NCBI GenBank assembly: GCA_021769965.1
Contig: JAETRU010000002.1
Coordinates: 82,676 to 146,675, forward strand
Direction of reading: 5' to 3'
From: Eubacterium sp.
Lineage (GTDB): Bacteria > Bacillota > Clostridia > Peptostreptococcales > Anaerovoracaceae
DNA length: 64,000 bases
Part shown: piece by piece, positions 46,588 to 54,747 of the stretch
Numbering within the stretch: the first letter of the stretch is position 1
How the letters are laid out: every line of letters begins with the position of its first letter
Notes under the pieces: generated by a model
Told to the model about the DNA's origin: nothing
Seen by the model: only the letters and a program-made list of their open reading frames with translations
Database searches by the model: none
Translations under genes and position numbers: made by a program

Positions 46588-47559
46588 TTATCCCAGAAGG
46601 CACAGATTATGATACGCATGCCGGATCCGCTCAAACAGTTCCTCCGGCAGCGGAATATCCTCGTAAACCGGTCCTGTGCCCGTCATCTTATTTTTGATAC
46701 CTAAAAAAGCGCCTGTCTTCCGATCTCCCAGATACAGAGAGCTGTAATGCCACTGCCCCCTCAATGTCAGCAGAATAGAGATGGCTGCCGACGACAGCGC
46801 AGGCGCGATATACGGCTTATAGCCCAGATCCCGGATCCTCATATTCGCGCTTACCGTAAGCGCGGTCAGCTCTCTGGAAAGAGCGTCGTCGTAGTCGTTC
46901 ACACTGTCAGCGATGACCAGGTCAGCTCCGTGTGGACCATAGGCCCGGCCCTCAGAAGCGTAACGGGCAAAGCGTTCATCCTTTTCCGAAAAATACAGCG
47001 CTCTGGCATTCATAACGCCCAGACCATAGCCCTGTATCTGGGCAGGTGAAAGACCCGATGCGTCGAGAAACGCCCTGCAGAGCGGATCCACCGGATCCGA
47101 AACCATGGCAACCATGCCCTGATATCCCGCTTCTTTCGCCATTTTTCCATACAGCGCCGCCAGCTCCCGGTTGGCGGCCAGCTGAGCCATCCGGACATCG
47201 CCGCCGCTTCCGACAGGCGGCACCCCCTTGCTGGCGCAGAAGATGAATACGTCGCAGTCAAAGAGCTGCTCCGGCTTCACCTTTTCTACAGCCGGCAGCG
47301 TCTCCAGACCAAAGGGATAGCGTATCTGATTCAGCTCCTGTTCCATGCGATCCATATTTGGTTCAGACAGATCGCTGATACCGATGGCGCTGATCACGTC
47401 TCCGCCCAGAAGACGCAGACCAATAAGCACCGAAGCGCCTACATCGCCCAGCGCCACCAGAGTGACCCGGTTTTTTCCCGTCAGCTGCACCGGACAGCCG
47501 TCCAGAGCCAGGGGTCTTTCAATTCCCTCCTCGATCCATAGTTCCTCGATCCTCTTCAT
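46588..47559 (-). CDS. Lactate/malate dehydrogenase-like protein lacking the catalytic Asp
   Basis: 323 aa. Rossmann start RVTLVALGDVGASVLIGL, VSDPVDPLCRAFLDASGL in place of NPVD, an Arg after the GYGLGVMNAR segment aligned with substrate-binding R171, and GPHGAD carrying the catalytic-type His. The Asp of the Asp-His relay aligns with Met or Asn. Closest to the 2-hydroxyacid dehydrogenase family but divergent, so activity may be altered. Start ATG 47559 is four bases after the giant gene stop and has AAAGGA upstream. Confidence 0.7.
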   Translation of the reverse strand: MKRIEELWIEEGIERPLALDGCPVQLTGKNRVTLVALGDVGASVLIGLRLLGGDVISAIGISDLSEPNMDRMEQELNQIRYPFGLETLPAVEKVKPEQLFDCDVFIFCASKGVPPVGSGGDVRMAQLAANRELAALYGKMAKEAGYQGMVAMVSDPVDPLCRAFLDASGLSPAQIQGYGLGVMNARALYFSEKDERFARYASEGRAYGPHGADLVIADSVNDYDDALSRELTALTVSANMRIRDLGYKPYIAPALSSAAISILLTLRGQWHYSSLYLGDRKTGAFLGIKNKMTGTGPVYEDIPLPEELFERIRHAYHNLCLLG

Positions 47560-47563
47560 TGTC

Positions 47564-50500
47564 TCATTCCTTTCTTCCATTCTGCCCGTGATACCCGTGC
47601 TGTCCCAGACGCAGCCGAAGCAGCCTCTGGATGTCATTTTCCACATAGACAGACGGCGCCAGATTTTCATCATAACAGACGCCCTCGCCGATATCCGGCC
47701 GTCTCGGACTGCTGATGACTTCGCCGAGCCGTTTCAGCGTCAGCTTCCGCTCAAACGTACTCTGATATTCCCGTTCCAGAACCTGCAGGATATCCCTCGC
47801 GTTTTCCAGACAGGTCATGGAGTAGTTGAAAATGGCTTCCTCCCCCGCGCTGCGCATGAAGGACGGCGTGGTGTACGGCAGGATCAGATTTACCGCAGAC
47901 TCAGCGTCATTGTCGATGCTGTCGCCTCCGATAAACGGATAGCAGTCCCGCTCGTTGAGCCATAATCTGAGAGTCGGCAGGAAATACGCGCTTTCTACGC
48001 TGCGGTTCTTCACCGCCATCAGATCCCGCGCGTTGCCTGTGAGCACGCCTACGATGATCTCCTTCACCTCCACCTGATTATCCCTCAGAATCGGATCTAT
48101 GATGTTCATCCGGTACCCTTTGTGCAGCAGATCGTCGATGAGAATGATCGGCCGTCCGAAGGATTTGATCGTCTTAGCCTGATTATCCAGCGCGGAATAA
48201 TGCTTGGATTCGGCTATGGTGAAACTGTCCAGAAGATCCGTGAAATACTTTTCCGTATGCAGCGCTTTGGTCACCGTATTCGGCACCACCACGTCTGCCA
48301 GGGCCTTGCCGAACGGTACCGACATATACGGCCCCCGCGCGCCTGTCCTGCTCGGCTCCGTAGATACGCCGTTGAGACGGGCAACCTTGTGAATGATCTT
48401 GTTGTGGACCGCGCTGGTATTAAAAGACAGAATGATCTGGCCCGGATAGATGCCGGTCAGTACCCGAAGCAGTCTGCTGTGAGCCTCTTCGATCGCCTTC
48501 TGCACTTCCGGATTTTTATTCAGCGGATTTTTGATCACCGTCTCTACGTCCCGGAAAATGATCACCGGCGATTTGATATCCACCGCGTAGATCGGCGATT
48601 CGCTGCCCGGATCGGCAATGTTGACAAATCCCTGTCTGCGCAGAGCGTCTATGACCCGCTGGTTCATGCCCGCGGCGTCTACCGGATGATAGATGACGTA
48701 GGCAAAGTCTCTTGCCATAAGCTCTGTCAGTATCTCCGTCAGCAGGATCTGGTTCATACCGGAAATAGATCTGCCCTTTCCGGAGAACATGGCGCCGATG
48801 ACCGCGATCCCGCCTGCCGCCCGCTCACGGATGTGAGCCGCGATCGCCGGATCTCCGAATTCCGCGAGCAGCTGGCTGGTCTCTACTCTGTGGGCTGCCG
48901 CGAAAGCTGCCATCTTTTTCTGACGGACACCGCTTTCGATGTAGATGGTCCTTACCTTTTCTCTTCCCAGATAAGCACCGATACGTTCCATATGATAACC
49001 CCTGTGGACCAGTTCCTCCCGGATCTCTGAAAGACACTCCACGGTTCTGTGTTCGTAGGTGCTGATATTGATCTCGCGGGACTGGAGAATATGCTTATAG
49101 GCCGGCTCCCGCAGATACAGATTTCTGTCATAGATATAGTTCTGGGCCACTGTATCGATCAGATTGGAAATATCCCGGTTCAGGTCGATGTTCTCTCTGA
49201 TCCTGGTAGAACTGATATCCTCGTAATACTTTTTCAGGGTCAGATTCACGACTTTGGCCGTGATCGGATACCGCTTTTCTTCGCCGGTATCCCTGCCCTG
49301 CTCATTGGATTCTCTGGCAAAGGCGATATGATTCAGCGTATGGATGGAATCCTCCGCAGGCGGCGCTTTATAACAGGAGGCATTTTTGATCACGTCAGTT
49401 CCCACAGCGATATACAGTTCCTTGCCCGCAAAGGTCTCTTTCAGCTTCCTGATGTCCGCCGGATTGGCGATGTTGACAGGAATGTCCTCCGGAAATATGA
49501 ATAGATTGTCCTCATCTGCGATAGACATGGTCATGATCTTTCTCCTCTGCAGCCTCGGCTGGGTATTCTTTGACCATGAGAACTCATCCAGAGCCAGATA
49601 CACGGTAAATCCCATGTTCCGGATGGTGGTGGCGACGGCCTTGTGACCCAGACTGAACGGATCAAAAGTTCCCGGAAAGAAAGCGACCTTGTCCGCCTCC
49701 GGAAAGGCAAATTCCCCGGCTTCGGCCTGATGCTGGCAGATGTACCGGTAGATATGGTTCAAAACCGCGGCGTTGTTGTAAAAATCCAGTTCGCCTTCCT
49801 TTTTCTCCGCCAGCAGCGTCATCAGCTTCTTGTAACTGTGACAGAAGATCTCCGTCTTTTCCGCTAACGTCAGCACGCTGCTCCCAAAGAGATGGGTGCC
49901 GATCGTCCAGAAAGCCTCCTGGCTGGTGACGGTGTTGTAGCCGGCGTAAGCTTTGATCATCAGGTTGACCACGCGGAAACGGCGTCTTTCCCGTTCATCG
50001 GTGCTCTCCATGAACCGCCCTTTGTAGATGGCGTAATGCTCCGCAATCACGCCCAGCGTGTTGATCACAGAAGACACTGCCATCTCACTGCCGCTCTGCA
50101 GGATCTTCTGAAGCTCGTCAATAGACTCGTCCAGTTCTTTCGGCGGCAGATACAGCATGATGATCCCCAGATAGTCCGGAATGTACTTTGAAAACTGGTA
50201 ATCCCCCAGTTCCAGACCGTTAAACAGCTCTACCGTCAGCTCGTTGCGCTGCTCCATCGGCATCTTTCCAATGATAGAAAGCAGTCCCTCTCCGGCAGCC
50301 TGCCGCACGGTGACTGTCTCGCTGACCTTGATCAGGTTGGCGAAATGGGTGGCCACGTGAAGCATCCGGCCCCGGTCATCATGGTTTTCAAGGTAGTCCA
50401 GCATGAAGGAGATGTTTGCCACTTTCTGGATCCACGGCGTGCCTGATTTCAGGTCATCCAGAAACATGGTCGCCAGATTTTCGTCGAAGGCGGCCTCGTC

Positions 50501-52375
50501 ATCGGGGATGTTCATGATCCTCCGCAGATCGGCTTTGTACCGGCTCTCGCTGAACCGGTCAAAATAGTGTCTGGCGGTCTTCAGCACCGCGATATTAACG
50601 CTGCGGCTGTAGCGGCCGTAAGCATGCTCTAAAAACAGCCGGATCTGCTGAACAAAACCGGGCGTGCAGGCGCTGCGGTCGATGACCATGGCAGCATCCA
50701 GCAGGATCATCACCGTATCGGCGCTGTAATCCTTCTGATCATAGTATTTCGCCAGAATGTCAAAGTAATTGTGCCGGCAGGACAGCCTGCAGGAAGACAG
50801 AACGGTCCGGGTAAAGATATCCAGCGTTCCGCCGATCCATTTGCAGTGCTGCTCTGTCAGCTTATAGTCAGGATAGATGATGCGGTCCAGATATTCGTCG
50901 AACAGGGTCAGATTGCTGACCAGCCGGTCCGGCAGCCGGATATCCGCAGGTACCTCTTTCTTGTATTCTTCACTGAAACCGGCTACCATGTGTCCCATGA
51001 TCGCGGCCGCCTGACGGCGGATATCACTTTCCTTGTGAGCCAGAAGCTCGTAGAGGAATTTCAGTGTCATCAGCTTCTGTTTTTCCGTCATATAGGTATG
51101 ATATTCGCCGAAAATACTCACATAAGTCCTCAGATTCTTCCACTGGCGCTCACTTCTGGCCGCTTCAATGAGACTGGCGAACTCACTCTCCCTGTGGAAC
51201 CGGCTCATCAGTCTGATATTGTGGCCGATGGCGGCGTATTTCAGCTGGTCTACCACATCGCCGCCCTCCAGCAGGACCATCTCCCGCCGGACAGACTGCG
51301 GCGCTGCCTGCGGTTCATGGGCAAAATCTTCCGAAAGCGCGGTGACAACGCCCTTCTCCACCATGTAGTCTTCGAAATCCTTCAGCTTATTATAGACCTT
51401 CTGATAGCGGAGACGCTTGGCTTCATCCACATTGTCCAGTTTTCCCAGTATCACGTCAAAGGCCTCATCCAGACTGTAGAAGTGGACAATCTCTTCCCCT
51501 GCCTCATTCCTGCTGCTCTTGACCCGGAAATCAGCATAGATCAGGGCCAGCGATTCTACAGACAGATTCTCCAGCTCCAGATCCCAGGTGGAATGATTGG
51601 CCGCGATATGGCCGATAGTCGGCAGATCAAACCGGTTATAGCACAGATCCGTATAATAATAGTGCAGATACGGAATCCGCTTTTCCTCGTGTTTGCGGCA
51701 GCCGTACTTTCCGATGTCGTGACCGGCCGCGGCTCCGGATACCAGACCCAGATCCACAGGGACCCCCGCCCGGGCAAGCTGCCTTGCCACGAACATGGAA
51801 ACATAATGGACACCGGCTATATGACCCAGCGTATTAAACGGCGTGATATCCACGCCGATACGCATGAACTCGTAGACATATTTAGCCCGGACCATTCTGT
51901 GCATCCTGATGTATTCTTCCGTAAAGCCCTTCTCTTCCACCTCTGCGTCAGTCAGAAACTCCATATCTCTGGTCGGATCAAAAGGCAGGGTCTTTCTCTC
52001 ATAGCTGTAGACTGCCCGCAGGAGCTGCAGATACCATGCCCGCCCCCGGCGGGAGTCTGCCGTTTCCTCTATCTGACCCATCTCCGGAAACAGCTGTCCC
52101 AGCACGTATTTGTAGCAGTGATGCTGCCAGTCTCCCTCAGGCTCCGCGGCAAGCTCCGGAATATGGCCGGCGGCCGCTTCCAGGATGCCTCCGGAAGGAA
52201 AGCGGCCTGAAGGCGCCGCCGTCTTCAGGATCGCAGACGACAGAATCTTCCACTTTTCTTCCATAAGATACTGGTCCATCTCCTTTCGTGACAGACCGGC
52301 CTCCTTCAGAAACGTCTTGTCACGAAAAGCATGACATAATTCCTCATATAATTTCAAATACTCTTTCATGATCAT
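47564..52375 (-). CDS. Giant HD / helical-repeat / adenylyltransferase-like / PRTase-like fusion
   Basis: 1,603 aa, no signal peptide or membrane segment. About 180-360: HD phosphohydrolase-like domain with H185/H190 and H219-D220 in AAAGHDIGKYG. About 370-880: helical (HEAT-like) repeats. About 895-1075: NadD-like nucleotidyltransferase with FFPGTFDPFSLGH and ISSTRIRE, followed by a region to about 1330 I cannot place. About 1330-1480: phosphoribosyltransferase-like part with the PRPP-loop pattern IILIDDLLHKG near 1412. In Firmicutes NadD and the HD protein YqeK are adjacent, so an HD-NadD pairing is known in separate form. The start overlaps the activator stop (ATGA). Role unknown; nucleotide or NAD metabolism is the inference. 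Confidence 0.8.
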   Translation of the reverse strand: MIMKEYLKLYEELCHAFRDKTFLKEAGLSRKEMDQYLMEEKWKILSSAILKTAAPSGRFPSGGILEAAAGHIPELAAEPEGDWQHHCYKYVLGQLFPEMGQIEETADSRRGRAWYLQLLRAVYSYERKTLPFDPTRDMEFLTDAEVEEKGFTEEYIRMHRMVRAKYVYEFMRIGVDITPFNTLGHIAGVHYVSMFVARQLARAGVPVDLGLVSGAAAGHDIGKYGCRKHEEKRIPYLHYYYTDLCYNRFDLPTIGHIAANHSTWDLELENLSVESLALIYADFRVKSSRNEAGEEIVHFYSLDEAFDVILGKLDNVDEAKRLRYQKVYNKLKDFEDYMVEKGVVTALSEDFAHEPQAAPQSVRREMVLLEGGDVVDQLKYAAIGHNIRLMSRFHRESEFASLIEAARSERQWKNLRTYVSIFGEYHTYMTEKQKLMTLKFLYELLAHKESDIRRQAAAIMGHMVAGFSEEYKKEVPADIRLPDRLVSNLTLFDEYLDRIIYPDYKLTEQHCKWIGGTLDIFTRTVLSSCRLSCRHNYFDILAKYYDQKDYSADTVMILLDAAMVIDRSACTPGFVQQIRLFLEHAYGRYSRSVNIAVLKTARHYFDRFSESRYKADLRRIMNIPDDEAAFDENLATMFLDDLKSGTPWIQKVANISFMLDYLENHDDRGRMLHVATHFANLIKVSETVTVRQAAGEGLLSIIGKMPMEQRNELTVELFNGLELGDYQFSKYIPDYLGIIMLYLPPKELDESIDELQKILQSGSEMAVSSVINTLGVIAEHYAIYKGRFMESTDERERRRFRVVNLMIKAYAGYNTVTSQEAFWTIGTHLFGSSVLTLAEKTEIFCHSYKKLMTLLAEKKEGELDFYNNAAVLNHIYRYICQHQAEAGEFAFPEADKVAFFPGTFDPFSLGHKAVATTIRNMGFTVYLALDEFSWSKNTQPRLQRRKIMTMSIADEDNLFIFPEDIPVNIANPADIRKLKETFAGKELYIAVGTDVIKNASCYKAPPAEDSIHTLNHIAFARESNEQGRDTGEEKRYPITAKVVNLTLKKYYEDISSTRIRENIDLNRDISNLIDTVAQNYIYDRNLYLREPAYKHILQSREINISTYEHRTVECLSEIREELVHRGYHMERIGAYLGREKVRTIYIESGVRQKKMAAFAAAHRVETSQLLAEFGDPAIAAHIRERAAGGIAVIGAMFSGKGRSISGMNQILLTEILTELMARDFAYVIYHPVDAAGMNQRVIDALRRQGFVNIADPGSESPIYAVDIKSPVIIFRDVETVIKNPLNKNPEVQKAIEEAHSRLLRVLTGIYPGQIILSFNTSAVHNKIIHKVARLNGVSTEPSRTGARGPYMSVPFGKALADVVVPNTVTKALHTEKYFTDLLDSFTIAESKHYSALDNQAKTIKSFGRPIILIDDLLHKGYRMNIIDPILRDNQVEVKEIIVGVLTGNARDLMAVKNRSVESAYFLPTLRLWLNERDCYPFIGGDSIDNDAESAVNLILPYTTPSFMRSAGEEAIFNYSMTCLENARDILQVLEREYQSTFERKLTLKRLGEVISSPRRPDIGEGVCYDENLAPSVYVENDIQRLLRLRLGQHGYHGQNGRKE

Positions 52376-54453
52376 AACCCGTATTTCAATTTCTTTCTTG
52401 CAAGTGTAGTCTGCGGAAGGCCCAGAAGAGCTGCTGCCTTTCTCGTTGTACCTTCCTGCTTCAGCGCGTATTCAATGATCTGCTTTTCCTGCTGATCCAT
52501 CAGCTGGTGGAAATCCAGCTGGCCGCTTTGATGGAAATTCCGTCTGACGTTCACCATCATATCGCCGTAGGCGTTTTCGCTTAAGATATCCGCCGCGTCC
52601 TCACCTGTAATGATCACATCCCTGCTGCTGATCACCAGTCTGTGAACCACATTTTCCAGCTCCCGGACATTCCCGGGCCATTGATACTGATACAGATACT
52701 GCATGGCCGCAGGCGACAGCTCCCTGTCCACGTGATATTTTCTGCACCAGCTGCGGACAAAGCTTTCCGCCAGACAGAAGATATCCTCGCGGCGTTCCCG
52801 CAGAGGCGGCACGTCGATACAGCAGATATTGAGCCGGTAGTAGAGATCCTCTCTGAACTTGCCTTCATCCACCAGCTTTCGCAGCGGTACATTGTTTGCC
52901 ACGATGACCCTCACGTTGACCGAGATCTGCCTGGTTCCGCCCACCCGGTAAAACTGATTCTCCTGCAGAACACGGAGCAGCTTGGACTGCATATTCAGGG
53001 GCAGGGTCCCGATCTCGTCCAGAAACAGAATGCCGTTGTTAGCCATCTCGAAATAACCCGGCTTTCCGCCTGCCTGCGCGCCGGTAAAAGCGCCTGCTTC
53101 ATATCCGAAAAACTCCGACTCTGCCAGGCTCTCCGCTATGGTGGCGCAGTTGATCTTAACACATGGATTTCCATGGCGCTCGCTGTTCTGATGAAGGAGA
53201 GACAGGACTTTTTCCTTTCCCACGCCGGTCTCTCCCTGAATGATCACATTGCAGTCGTAGCGGGCCACATTCATGACCTCCTCCACCATGGCCTTTGTCA
53301 CAGGACTCTGATAGATGAAATCATCCTCCCGGCCCGCATTGGCGATCAGAATGCTTCTGGCATGGCTTTCCGTAAGGCTTCGGCTGTCTTTCCGCTTCCT
53401 GTAGATCTGACTGACCTCCTCCAGTTTGTCCTGTATCTGGCGGACCATGCGGATAGAAAACTCCGGATAATCCTTAATATACTGGTCAAAGGCATACATC
53501 GTGACGAACTTTCCCATAGATTCCGCTACCATCTGGGCCCCTGCGTAGTGATTCTCCACCGCGCTGAAATACACAGCCCCCAGTTCTCTGACCAGCAGCA
53601 CACCCAGGGTCTCTGCTCCGGCAATGTCCTCGGCAACGATAACCTGATCCACAGCCGCCAGCTCCGGATCCTGTCTGATGATCTCCTCATAGGCAGCCAG
53701 CGGTTCTGCCAGATTGACAAAACAGGTATGCTGCACCAGAGGCTGCATGACCTTTTCGATCTCCTCACGGCTGAGACTTTCCCGCACTTCCTCATCCATG
53801 ACTGCCGTGACCCGGTATCTCGGACCGATGGCCTCGCGGATGGCGGCCGCGTAGAGCATGGTGGTACAGGTATTGCGTCCGATGATGACAAAATCCTTTC
53901 GCTGCTGCTCCATTGCCACCTGAAAAACGCCGAACAGACTCCCGGCCTCGTCGATAGCCGCCAGCGTGTAGGAAGGCGACAGATCCTCTTCCAGACGGCG
54001 GACCGGCGAAGCCTCAAAGAGGATCGCGTAACCGCTGCAGACGATCTGGCCGTAGTTAAAATCTATTTCCTCTATTTCCTCTATATACAGCGGCACGCTG
54101 CACAGGGAAGTCAGGCTGTAGATCCTTTCTCCGGCAGCGACGCTGCCGGCTATCGTTTCTTTCGCGCAGATCTCTTCTACTGTACCCATGAGCACGCCGC
54201 CTGTATCCGTAAAAGGATTATGCAGCTTGCCCCGGCGCTCAACAAGATCCAGGATCTTGGCCCTGATCCGGTTCTCATCAAATCCGCAGCTGGAACAGAT
54301 CTGCTGAAAGCTGTCCCATTCCAGATGGATCCGCTCCAGACTGATCCTTGCCTCGCCCTGACGCAGCGTCCTGCTGTTATCAAGCTTCCATGCCGTAGCA
54401 GGCGTCAGGCCCTGCGGTTCCATCACCCGTTCCAAACCATAATTTCTGTCCAT
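52372..54453 (-). CDS. Second sigma-54-dependent activator with a Kdd-like sensory domain
   Basis: 693 aa, same architecture as the protein at 12097-14172. Residues 1-355 are Kdd-like (NYGLERVMEPQGLTPATAWKLDN, RGKLHNPFTDTGG, CSGYAILFEASP) with the Rossmann glycines replaced (GRNTCTT, about 192-198). Then AAA+ with GETGVGKE (about 410), GAFTGA (about 456) and FLDEIGT, and a C-terminal Fis HTH (KAAALLGLPQTTLARKKLKYGL). It heads an operon with the giant fusion protein and is divergent from an NhaC-family gene that has a sigma-54 promoter. It probably senses a lysine-related metabolite and drives that promoter. Confidence 0.9.
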   Translation of the reverse strand: MDRNYGLERVMEPQGLTPATAWKLDNSRTLRQGEARISLERIHLEWDSFQQICSSCGFDENRIRAKILDLVERRGKLHNPFTDTGGVLMGTVEEICAKETIAGSVAAGERIYSLTSLCSVPLYIEEIEEIDFNYGQIVCSGYAILFEASPVRRLEEDLSPSYTLAAIDEAGSLFGVFQVAMEQQRKDFVIIGRNTCTTMLYAAAIREAIGPRYRVTAVMDEEVRESLSREEIEKVMQPLVQHTCFVNLAEPLAAYEEIIRQDPELAAVDQVIVAEDIAGAETLGVLLVRELGAVYFSAVENHYAGAQMVAESMGKFVTMYAFDQYIKDYPEFSIRMVRQIQDKLEEVSQIYRKRKDSRSLTESHARSILIANAGREDDFIYQSPVTKAMVEEVMNVARYDCNVIIQGETGVGKEKVLSLLHQNSERHGNPCVKINCATIAESLAESEFFGYEAGAFTGAQAGGKPGYFEMANNGILFLDEIGTLPLNMQSKLLRVLQENQFYRVGGTRQISVNVRVIVANNVPLRKLVDEGKFREDLYYRLNICCIDVPPLRERREDIFCLAESFVRSWCRKYHVDRELSPAAMQYLYQYQWPGNVRELENVVHRLVISSRDVIITGEDAADILSENAYGDMMVNVRRNFHQSGQLDFHQLMDQQEKQIIEYALKQEGTTRKAAALLGLPQTTLARKKLKYGL

Positions 54454-54682
54454 TTGTTTCTCCCTCTATGCAAATCCGCTGCTTTCCTGTTATCCTTTTT
54501 TCATCGTATGCTAAAATCAAATAAAAGTCAACCTTTTGACCCATTTTTGGAACGCTTTTTTTAGGCTTTCGACGGTTTCGGTTCACTTAGGCAGCTCAGC
54601 CGTTCCCGCACAGTTCGTTTCAATTCGACACCATTATTGAAAATCTAACATTTTTCTAAAAACTCCACACTTACTTTCCGAT

Positions 54683-54698
54683 TGGCACAATGTTTGCT
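54683..54698 (+). promoter_or_regulatory. Sigma-54 promoter of the NhaC-family gene
   Basis: TGGCAC-N5-TTGCT, a full consensus match, 50 bases upstream of the start codon. Upstream, GTTC half-sites at 54581, 54602 and 54613 are spaced by 21 and 11 bases, helically phased, and may bind the divergent activator; no complete GAAC-N8-GTTC repeat is present in the 294-base region. Confidence 0.9.
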
Positions 54699-54747
54699 AT
54701 ATATTTATGTGCGAAATATTTATTAAGTGTAAAGGAGAAAATTTATT

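Noticed and set aside
52642..54564. 640-codon open frame on the plus strand opposite the second activator
   Set aside because: It mirrors the activator gene exactly, shows no motif, and arises from the codon bias of the opposite strand; similar long mirror frames lie opposite the giant gene (50771-52210) and the first kdd paralogue (10873-12276).
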